Shown here: positions 5,347 through 10,774 of the stretch, in pieces
Numbering within the stretch: position 1 is the stretch's first letter
Layout of the letters: the number at the start of each line of letters is the position of its first letter
DNA from: an uncultured Chloroflexota bacterium
GTDB taxonomy: Bacteria; Chloroflexota; Anaerolineae; Aggregatilineales; Phototrophicaceae
Reading direction: 5' to 3'
Assembly: GCA_937870805.1 (NCBI GenBank)
Contig: CALMZT010000843.1
Span: 1-10,774, forward strand
DNA: 10,774 nucleotides
Translations under genes and position numbers: made by a program
Notes under the pieces: model-generated
The model's input: the letters and a program-made list of their open reading frames with translations, nothing else
What the model was told of the DNA's origin: nothing
The model's database searches: none

Positions 5347-6636
5347 TCACGCGGGCGGCTGCGATGACATTTGCCCGTTGAAAAGGTTTAACGACTGTGG
5401 CGCATAGTCTGGGAAGACGCTGTTCACCTGATCGTTGTTCAGGCGGCGCGTCAGCACTTCGGTGAGCACATCACGGTAATCAGTCGTGATGGGTAGGTCT
5501 TCGCCGCGATCTAACACGTCAGGCGTCAAGCCGACCCAGTTCGCCACCACAGGCGCAGCGCTCAGATTATCGCTCATCAGCAGCAGCGCGCCGCCATGCC
5601 CGTGATCGGTCCCTAAGCTGGCATTTTCTGCGAGACGACGCCCAAACTCTGACATTACCACGACGGTCACACGGTTCATGTCTGCGCCCATATCCTGATG
5701 AAATGCCGCGAGTCCACCCGCAAGCTGAAGCATCAACAGCGCTTGATCGCCTTCAACACTGCCTTGCTGCGCGTGCGTATCCCAGCCGCCTAAGTCGATG
5801 CACGCGACCTCTAAGCCAACATCAGCGCGCGCCAGTGCCGCTGTTTGTCGCAGCGCCATTGCGAATTCATATTCAGGATACGTCGCGCCATTTTGCGGCG
5901 TGTAATTGGCATAACCGACGCTGGCGACGACTTCAATCGCGGCTTGCGTAGAAAGTGCGGCGGCAGACAACGATTCACTTTCCAACGAATAGAGCGAACC
6001 CAACGAGGCGAGCATGTTTGCTGCGCTCTGCGTATCGCCGTTGAGGTGATAATTGATGATCGACTGCATCGCCACGATGGAAGGACCACCGGACAGCGCT
6101 TGTTGTACCGCCGTGCCCCAGCCGATACCGCGCACAGGCGATGTGCTGCCTGTATCCAGCGAAGCAAGATGACGCCCGACCCAACCTGTCGTGACATCAT
6201 AACTGCCGGGCGTGCCGCGCTCCATGAAGCTCATCGCCTCGAAGTGTGAGCGTGTCGCGTGCGGCGACCCTGCGGCGTGTACCGCTGTCATGCCGCCCCC
6301 TTGAAAGATGGGCAGCAGCGGCGCAAGCGCGGGATGCAGCCCAAAGAAGCCGTCGAGGTCGAGCGCTTTGGCACCGGTGTTGGCATCAGGGCGCGGGATG
6401 GCGAGGGTTGGACGCGCTGTGTAGTAAGCGTCTTCAGCGTAAGGCACGATCATATTCATAGAATCTGCGCCGCCGCGCAAAAAGATGACGACCAGCACAT
6501 CGCCGCGCGGGTTGTTGTACGGCTGCGCGAAGGCAAGGCGTGGCATCCATGCGGGCAGTGTGTGCTGTGCTGCAGCAAGCCCGGCAAGCGTGGCGCTGGC
6601 TTTCAAAAAGGCTCTACGGTTGACGTTGTGAGACAT
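5347..6636 (-). CDS. Tat-exported DUF1501 family protein
   Basis: This complete 429-residue DUF1501 protein belongs to the sulfatase/alkaline-phosphatase-like superfamily. It starts with a twin-arginine signal (NRRAFLK at 6-12, hydrophobic core to about 23, cut probably near AFAQP 35-39), so it should be folded in the cytoplasm and exported. Family motifs are FLRGGADSMNMIVPY (52-66), SHFEAMSFME (130-139), GGWDTH (283-288), SEFGRR (329-334) and GTDHGHGG (342-349); the Asp/His residues are the probable metal ligands. AAAGGAG lies eight bases before ATG 6636. It follows a DUF1800 gene on the same strand, the usual pairing, and the two probably work together at or outside the membrane on an unknown substrate. 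The gap between them holds a 115-bp repeat. Confidence 0.92.
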   Translation of the reverse strand: MSHNVNRRAFLKASATLAGLAAAQHTLPAWMPRLAFAQPYNNPRGDVLVVIFLRGGADSMNMIVPYAEDAYYTARPTLAIPRPDANTGAKALDLDGFFGLHPALAPLLPIFQGGGMTAVHAAGSPHATRSHFEAMSFMERGTPGSYDVTTGWVGRHLASLDTGSTSPVRGIGWGTAVQQALSGGPSIVAMQSIINYHLNGDTQSAANMLASLGSLYSLESESLSAAALSTQAAIEVVASVGYANYTPQNGATYPEYEFAMALRQTAALARADVGLEVACIDLGGWDTHAQQGSVEGDQALLMLQLAGGLAAFHQDMGADMNRVTVVVMSEFGRRLAENASLGTDHGHGGALLLMSDNLSAAPVVANWVGLTPDVLDRGEDLPITTDYRDVLTEVLTRRLNNDQVNSVFPDYAPQSLNLFNGQMSSQPPA

Positions 6637-6665
6637 TGTGTATGCTCCTTTATTTCTTAGGTTTA

Positions 6666-6780
6666 TTTACCCCTCTCCCCAACTCTCTCCCCATTGCATG
6701 GAGAGAGGGAGAAAGACAAAAACGCCTACATCTTCAAGTCCCTCTCTACGAAAGTGGGGAGGGATTTAGGGAGGGGTAAA
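6666..6780. repeat. 115-bp element with 10-bp terminal inverted repeats
   Basis: TTTACCCCTC (6666-6675) is exactly mirrored by GAGGGGTAAA (6771-6780), and the arms continue as related CCCCTCCC-type tracts. Inside, CTCTCTCC (6683-6690) pairs with GGAGAGAG (6700-6707). It encodes nothing convincing. The layout is MITE-like and of a kind common in intergenic DNA of some Chloroflexota and cyanobacteria (from memory). It begins 3 bp after the DUF1800 stop and ends 14 bp before the DUF1501 ribosome site, inside what would otherwise be an operon junction. Confidence 0.7.
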
Positions 6781-6783
6781 ATC

Positions 6784-8265
6784 TTATGCCAGTTGGAAGG
6801 CTGGCGCGGCAATCAACAGGGCGGTGCCTGCCAACGCCTGCTCGGTCAAGCTGCTGCCTGCTGCGAGGCTGAAATCGCGCACAATCGTGAGTTCCTGCTC
6901 CGTCAGTTCACGCCCGAAAAGATAGCCACTCATGAACGTGATGAAGCCGTCTAAATCATCGCTGGCGTTATACTGATTCAAGAACTCGCGCAGGGCTGTA
7001 AAGTCGCCGCCGTTTGCCACCGCCGCAATTGCCACGTTCCAGCGCGGCAGCAGATTGCTCATCCAGTACGCGCCAAAGTCGGGATAGCCATTGGGTGCGG
7101 GCCACAGGAACGGTACATGCCCCATTCCCTGCAACGCCTGGAAAAGCGGCTCTCCAAATTCGCCAATGATCGACGCCGGATAGCCCAGCGCGCGGATAAT
7201 GCCCATCGTGTACTCAAACGGGCGCTTGAACTTGGGCGGCGCGTTCCAGAATTCTTCAGAGGCGAAAATCGTGCGCAGCGTGGCGCGGATGTCGCCGCTG
7301 GTGTCAGTGAAGGTTTGCGCGGCGGCGTTGACAATGGTGTCCGATGGAAAATCGCTGACGAAGCGACGTGCGAGTTTGGTGGCGATAAAGCGCGCGGTAG
7401 AAGGATGCGATGCGAGGATGTCTAACACTTCTTCACCATCCTCTTCGCCGCGCCCGGCAGCAAGAATGTGTTCCAAAACCACTTTTTCATCAGTATCATG
7501 CTGGTTGCTGCGGAAAGTGAACGCGCCCGTTTCGCCCAGCAGATCACGCGGACCAACAATCGACCAGCCCGTGAAGGCGCGCGCCACTTCTTTCACATCA
7601 TCTTCCGTGTAGCCGCCGTTGACGCCCAACGTATGCAGTTCCATCAATTCGCGTGCGTAATTTTCGTTGGGGTAGGGGACGCTGCTTTCAAAGTTATCCA
7701 GATAAAACAGCATCGCCGGACTGTGAGCGTCTGCGCCCAACAGATCACGGAAGCTGCCCAACGTATAGGCGCGGATCACGTCGCGGTCATCGTCTACCTT
7801 GAGGAAGATCATTGGTGCATCTTTGGCAAGGAAAATGCTGAAGTGATCTGACCAGAACTGCACCAGACGCTCGTGCAGTTGGCGCTTTGAGTAAATCGCG
7901 CGCACAAACGTTGAGCCGATGAGGTTAATGGCGACGGGTTCCGAATTGTCCTGATACTGGCTGACGAGTTCGCCTGCGCTTTGACTGATGAGGGGGAAGA
8001 ACGTCAGGATTTGGTCACATTCGGAGTCGTCAATCGAGTCGGGGTTAAGCTGTTCGTCGATGTAGGCTTCGACGCCGATTTGATGCACGTAATCGTAAAG
8101 CTGTGGATTGACGCCAAACGTTAAACGGTTAATGACGTGCGCTACCGGGTCACGTTCGCCAGGCATGAACCCGCTGTCTTGTGAAAGCGCTTTGCCGATG
8201 AGTGCAGCATTCAGACCGGCAAGTCCCGCTGCGCCACTGAGCTTGAGAAAGTCTCGACGTTTCAT
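6784..8265 (-). CDS. Tat-exported DUF1800 family protein
   Basis: This is a complete 493-residue DUF1800 protein. A twin-arginine-like leader (KRRDFLKLSGAAGLAGLNAA, 2-21) predicts export. Family landmarks run in order: INRLTFGVN (45-53), FWSDHFSIFL (137-146), AMLFYLDN (184-191), NENYARELMELHTLG (200-214), VKEVARAFTGW (224-234), HDTDEK (256-261), a HPSTARFIATKLARRFV helix (287-303), and the C-terminal MGHVPFLWPAPNGYPD (381-396), which is important for judging the truncated paralogue at 9067-10005. The frame extends to 8310, but ATG 8265 directly follows AAGGAAGGGTG and begins the Tat signal. The biochemical role is unknown; DUF1800 genes typically precede DUF1501 genes, as here. It is about 110 bp downstream of the GNAT gene on the same strand. 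Confidence 0.92.
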   Translation of the reverse strand: MKRRDFLKLSGAAGLAGLNAALIGKALSQDSGFMPGERDPVAHVINRLTFGVNPQLYDYVHQIGVEAYIDEQLNPDSIDDSECDQILTFFPLISQSAGELVSQYQDNSEPVAINLIGSTFVRAIYSKRQLHERLVQFWSDHFSIFLAKDAPMIFLKVDDDRDVIRAYTLGSFRDLLGADAHSPAMLFYLDNFESSVPYPNENYARELMELHTLGVNGGYTEDDVKEVARAFTGWSIVGPRDLLGETGAFTFRSNQHDTDEKVVLEHILAAGRGEEDGEEVLDILASHPSTARFIATKLARRFVSDFPSDTIVNAAAQTFTDTSGDIRATLRTIFASEEFWNAPPKFKRPFEYTMGIIRALGYPASIIGEFGEPLFQALQGMGHVPFLWPAPNGYPDFGAYWMSNLLPRWNVAIAAVANGGDFTALREFLNQYNASDDLDGFITFMSGYLFGRELTEQELTIVRDFSLAAGSSLTEQALAGTALLIAAPAFQLA

Positions 8266-8375
8266 CACCCTTCCTTTCGCTTTGTCATGCATTACGCAGC
8301 AGCGTAGCAAAAGGTTGTGACGTAAATGTCATGAAATTGTAATTTTTGGGTAAGTTGAGTGTTACGCGCGGCGGT

Positions 8376-9065
8376 TCAGTTGTAGAGTATCCCCTCCAGG
8401 CGCTCCCGCACGCTGTGCCACTCGCGGTCAAGCACACGAAACCACGCGGTATCGCGGCTGCGCCCTTTGATGATGTAGTGATACTCCTGTATGCCTTCAA
8501 ATTTGAAACCCATACGCAGCGCGGCACGCCGTGAACGTTCATTGAGCGCGTCACATTTCCATTCCACGCGGCGGTAGCCCAGCGCAAACGCATGTTGGAG
8601 CATCAGATAGGTGGTTTCGAGGTTGGCGTTTTTGCGCTGGACAAGCGGGCTGTACCAGATACTGCCAAGCTCGATCTTGAGATGTTCGGGCAGGTTCGCC
8701 ATGTAGTTGGCGACGCCGATTTGCTGGTTCGTCGCCACATCGAACACGCACAGCGGCAAGCCGTTGGGCGCTTCCACCTGCGGGCGCAGCCACGAGGCGA
8801 GGTCTGCGGCGCTGGCGAACGGTCCACCCGACATGTAGCGCCAGATGCGCTCGTCGGCGTCGTAAGCCTCAATACTGTTGTTGCCCAAACTTGCCGCGCT
8901 GCCGTTGGAAACCGTGTGCAGGGCTTCAGCGTCGTACTCCAAATCCAGCGGCTCAAGGCGCACGAATTGCCCGCTGAGCATGGCGGACGCGGGCTTCAGC
9001 GGAAGCTCTTTACGCTTAGCCAGCACATCGTCGGGCAGTTTGTCGGCAGTAGGAAAGGTGAGCAT
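8376..9065 (-). CDS. GNAT family N-acetyltransferase (RimJ/RimL-like)
   Basis: This 229-residue protein resembles the Acetyltransf_3 (RimJ/RimL-type) branch of GNAT enzymes, which move an acetyl group from acetyl-CoA to an amine. Diagnostic stretches are IWRYMSGGPF (74-83), the WLRPQV helix, CVFDVATNQQIGVANY (106-121), IELGSIWYSPLVQRKNANLE (131-150) covering the strand and acetyl-CoA loop, and GYRRVEWKCDALNERSRRAA (163-182) with the RDTAWF tail (204-209). This subgroup often annotates as acting on small molecules or protein N-termini; the substrate here is unknown. ATG 9065 is chosen because GAGGAAT lies just upstream, within the end of the preceding frame whose TAA is one base away. That spacing indicates the original upstream gene was cotranscribed, and its tail is what remains at 9067-9180. 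Confidence 0.9.
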   Translation of the reverse strand: MLTFPTADKLPDDVLAKRKELPLKPASAMLSGQFVRLEPLDLEYDAEALHTVSNGSAASLGNNSIEAYDADERIWRYMSGGPFASAADLASWLRPQVEAPNGLPLCVFDVATNQQIGVANYMANLPEHLKIELGSIWYSPLVQRKNANLETTYLMLQHAFALGYRRVEWKCDALNERSRRAALRMGFKFEGIQEYHYIIKGRSRDTAWFRVLDREWHSVRERLEGILYN

Positions 9066-9066
9066 A

Positions 9067-10005
9067 TTATTCCTCGCTCTCCTTGTTGCGCCGTCCACCC
9101 CACGTATTGACGCTCAATTCGTCAAGGCTGATGCCCATTTTTTCGGCGTGTTCTAGCAGGCGTGGCGATTCTTTGAGCAGTTGGCGCAGCACCTCGCGGA
9201 TCGAGAAGCCGTTCGCCCGGTAGGCCGCGATCATCGCGTCCTGGACGGCCGGGGGCGGCTCGCCGGCCGCGAAGAACCGCCACAGCTTGCGCGACATGAA
9301 CCGCGCCGTCACGGGATGGTCGGCGAGGATGTGGCAGACCTCGACCCCGTCCTCGATGCCGCGCCCCGGGGCGAGCGCGTGGCCGAGCACGCTCTTGGGC
9401 GCCGAGTCGTGGATCGCCTGGATGAAAGCGAACCCGGTGCCGCGATAGGTCCATCCGGTGAAGGCTCGCGCGACCTCCTTGACGTCCGTCTCGGTGTAGT
9501 TGCCGATGCCGAGCGAGAAGAGCTCCATCAGCTCGCGCGCGTAGTTCTCGTTGGGCGCCTCCTTGACCGAGAAGGCGTTGTCGAGCCAGAAGAGCATGGC
9601 CGGGTCGCGCGAGACCTCGACGAGCAGCTGCTCGAAGCTGCCCATGCCGCGCTGCCGGAAGAGCTGGTTCTGGGCCAGCATGAAGGCCGGGTCGTTGACC
9701 TTTGCAAAGGAGGTCGCGAAGTGGCCGTGCCAGAAGAGGGTCATCTTCTCCTCGAGCGGGCGGGCCGTGTAGAGCATGCGGTAGACCCACCAGTAGTAGA
9801 GGAAGAAGACGTTGCCGAGGTCGAGGTCGAGCTGCGTCAGCCGCGTCTCGAGCGCCGTGTTGTCGATCGATTCGAAGTCGACGAGGCGTGAGACGGCGCC
9901 CGCGTGCCCGAGCGAGACGAACTCGTCGACCTCTGCCGCCGTCGGTCCGAAGCCGGCGCGCCTGAGCAGATAGGCCGCGTTGGTGGGGTTCCACGGTACT
10001 GCCAA
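9067..10005 (-). CDS. Truncated DUF1800 joined to an unrelated C-terminal tail
   Basis: The 312-residue frame opens as a typical DUF1800 protein: AAYLLRRAGFGPT (10-22), FWHGHFATSFAKV (91-103), AMLFWLDN (136-143), NENYARELMELFSLG (152-166), VKEVARAFTGW (175-185), and HPVTARFMSRKLWRFF (230-245). It then stops matching at about SIREVLRQLL (268-277); the last 35 residues (LLEHAEKMGISLDELSVNTW and on to KESEE) are unlike DUF1800. The C-terminal third, including the GHxPxxWPxPNGYPD region seen in the neighbour at 6784-8265, is absent. Codon style also changes: GC is about 68-73% just right of the join (hand count, 9181-9300) and about 55% at 9001-9060. The start TTG 10005 has no good ribosome site. 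No Tat signal is visible. A functional product is doubtful; an assembly join or recombination is likelier. Confidence 0.75.
   Translation of the reverse strand: MAVPWNPTNAAYLLRRAGFGPTAAEVDEFVSLGHAGAVSRLVDFESIDNTALETRLTQLDLDLGNVFFLYYWWVYRMLYTARPLEEKMTLFWHGHFATSFAKVNDPAFMLAQNQLFRQRGMGSFEQLLVEVSRDPAMLFWLDNAFSVKEAPNENYARELMELFSLGIGNYTETDVKEVARAFTGWTYRGTGFAFIQAIHDSAPKSVLGHALAPGRGIEDGVEVCHILADHPVTARFMSRKLWRFFAAGEPPPAVQDAMIAAYRANGFSIREVLRQLLKESPRLLEHAEKMGISLDELSVNTWGGRRNKESEE
9165..9205. other. Probable chimeric junction 1
   Basis: On the minus strand, DUF1800-like coding (IREVLRQLL, 9175-9201) changes here into the tail of another protein that is in frame and ends one base from the GNAT start. Base composition and codon style change over the same few dozen bases. 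The exact breakpoint cannot be fixed by eye. Confidence 0.6.
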
Positions 10006-10014
10006 GGGAACCTC

Positions 10015-10087
10015 GGGGGTCGGGGGTCGGGGGCAGGGGTCAGGAAGAGCTCTTCACCGACCCCTGATCCCTGATCCCTGACCCCTA
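10015..10087. repeat. Mirrored heptad repeat arrays
   Basis: Four 7-base units (ACCCCTG, ATCCCTG, ATCCCTG, ACCCCTA; 10060-10087) face four complementary-style units (GGGGGTC twice, GGGGGCA, GGGGTCA; 10015-10042). Between them is the palindrome AAGAGCTCTT (10045-10054). GGGGTCAGG (10036-10044) and CCTGACCCC (10077-10085) are exact inverted copies, so a long hairpin can form. It separates the 114-residue gene (whose stop codon it contains) from the DUF1800 frame. The style differs from the repeats on the left of the window. Confidence 0.7.
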
Positions 10088-10429
10088 ATCCACAATCGTG
10101 TGGTCCGCTTCGCGGTGGTCGTAGGCCTGGAGCGCCGCGAGCGTCGCAAGCAGGTGTTGCACGTGAGCGCGGAACTCGTCGGCCTCTTCGTTGTCGCCCT
10201 CGATCGGCGTGTTGGCGAGCCGAGCGGCAATGGGACGGACCGCCTGGATCACGGCCTCGAGGCGCGACGAGCGCGAAATGATGCCAAGGGCGGTGACAAA
10301 CGTGTCGTTGAGGTCGTCCGCGGTCTCGCCGGGCAAGCTCGGGATCGGCGCCCCGGAGGCCGTCGCCGCAGCGGCCCTGAGGAGCAGTTTCTGAATCACC
10401 GTGACATCGGTCGAGGAGCTTTGGCCCAT
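10085..10429 (-). CDS. Hypothetical helical protein, 114 residues
   Basis: I do not recognise this protein. It begins MGQSSSTDVTVIQKLLLRAA, is Ala/Leu-rich and predicted mostly helical by eye (AVIQAVRPIAARLAN; FRAHVQHLLATLAALQAYDH), and is acidic toward the C-terminus. No cysteines, signal peptide or metal motif stand out. A near-perfect AGGAGG ends six bases before ATG 10429 and overlaps the stop codon of the gene upstream, implying coupled translation. It precedes a DUF1800 gene on the same strand after an 80-bp repeat array, so in its source genome it probably belongs to a DUF1800/DUF1501-type secreted-protein cluster. The opposite-strand and shifted frames here look like high-GC shadows. 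Confidence 0.65.
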   Translation of the reverse strand: MGQSSSTDVTVIQKLLLRAAAATASGAPIPSLPGETADDLNDTFVTALGIISRSSRLEAVIQAVRPIAARLANTPIEGDNEEADEFRAHVQHLLATLAALQAYDHREADHTIVD

Positions 10430-10437
10430 GGCACCTC

Positions 10438-10774
10438 CTAATATGCCTCCCCCACACGAGCGGGTCGCGTGCGAGCCAGCAGAGTATACGAAAACGGCCT
10501 CACACCCACAACACTCACGGCACGAACGTTGCCAAGGACGCAGCGGAGGCTCTCATGACCACTCACATTGCGTACGAAATCGATTCGGTACGGCCCGAGA
10601 ACCGGGTTCGTCGCATCGCTCAGGTCGAACACGCGCACGCCGTCCTCATGGAACAGCCGGAACAGCAGGGTCTCCGACGGCAGGCCCGTGTCGAGCAGCT
10701 CGTCCTCGCCGATGGTCTCGAAGAACGCCTGCGTGCGGTTCCAGGCCTCGATGGTGTCGCCGCGCGCGTCGTCG
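10438..10774 (-). CDS. Partial frame: Hsp33-like fragment joined to LVIVD-type C-terminus
   Basis: The frame runs off the window edge, giving 111 visible residues. Its first part (EAWNRTQAFFETIGEDELL, then ETLLFRLFHEDGVRVFD) closely resembles the segment of alphaproteobacterial Hsp33 (HslO, a redox-activated chaperone) just ahead of its zinc-binding cysteines. Those cysteines (C-x-C-S) do not follow. Instead the frame continues VFDLSDATNPVLGPYR, which resembles LVIVD/beta-propeller repeats ('RVFDLSDPxNPVL'), and ends ...RPFSYTLLARTRPARVGEAY. The GVRVFD stretch (10624-10641) could belong to either. No single known family has this layout, so a chimera is likelier than a fusion. The stop overlaps the AGGAGG of the next gene. 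Hsp33 resemblance is from memory of the family; the LVIVD call is weaker. Confidence 0.55.
   Translation of the reverse strand, partial: DDARGDTIEAWNRTQAFFETIGEDELLDTGLPSETLLFRLFHEDGVRVFDLSDATNPVLGPYRIDFVRNVSGHESLRCVLGNVRAVSVVGVRPFSYTLLARTRPARVGEAY
10624..10641. other. Probable chimeric junction 2
   Basis: These 18 bases encode GVRVFD on the minus strand, a peptide plausible in both Hsp33 (RLFHE-x-GVRVF) and LVIVD-type repeats (xRVFDLSD). A short sequence shared by two unrelated genes is exactly where an assembler or template switch could join them. Confidence 0.5.

Noticed and set aside
8319..8336. TGTGACGTAAATGTCATGA as a CRP-type operator ahead of the DUF1800 gene
   Set aside because: Only one half-site matches TGTGA-N6-TCACA well, and the position about 60 bp upstream has no clear promoter beside it.
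9181..9994. Long alternative frames on both strands in the high-GC part
   Set aside because: High GC keeps shifted frames open; they are Arg/Ala-rich, while the DUF1800 motifs lie only in the frame ending at 9067.
10438..10774. Reading the frame as a novel Hsp33-propeller fusion protein
   Set aside because: The zinc cysteines are missing, the join falls on a short shared peptide, and a second suspicious join lies nearby, so a chimera is the simpler explanation.

Overview
The window looks like a metagenome-type contig. Its left nine-tenths (about 1-9170) fit a Chloroflexota-like bacterium of the Anaerolineae type. This is an inference from gene content (a UPF0332/HEPN pair, a luciferase-like F420-type oxidoreductase, a DUF1501/DUF1800 pair) and from dispersed intergenic repeats: TTATCAG motifs, GTAGGGGC hairpins and CCCCTCTCCC elements. 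No rRNA, tRNA or CRISPR array is visible.

Layout. At 152-882 (+) there is a translationally coupled two-gene module: a small acidic protein, then a UPF0332-type HEPN protein. It ends at a perfect 13-bp bidirectional terminator shared with a convergent HNH endonuclease gene (937-1485, -). About 500 bp without a convincing gene follows, rich in hairpins. Next come a 92-residue acidic unknown (1981-2259, -) and a compact unit (2294-2835, -) with its own promoter, an excisionase-type helix-turn-helix protein, a 65-residue unknown and a terminator. After a repeat-bearing gap come two forward genes: a five-helix membrane protein with a C-terminal SRPBCC domain (3209-4180) and an LLM-class flavin/F420 oxidoreductase (4274-5239). 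Converging on these are the reverse-strand genes GNAT acetyltransferase (8376-9065), Tat-exported DUF1800 protein (6784-8265) and Tat-exported DUF1501 protein (5347-6636). A 115-bp repeat with matching ends lies between the last two. DUF1800 and DUF1501 genes commonly sit together, and their products probably act outside the cytoplasmic membrane, but their substrate is unknown.

The right end (about 9170-10774) is suspect. At about 9165-9205 a second, different DUF1800 gene loses its C-terminal third and continues in frame into the tail of an unrelated protein that abuts the GNAT start codon. At about 10624-10641 a fragment resembling alphaproteobacterial Hsp33 continues in frame, through a shared GVRVFD-coding stretch, into a beta-propeller-like (LVIVD-type) C-terminus. 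Both joins look more like assembly or recombination chimeras than functional fusions. They are the most important things to verify before interpreting this region.
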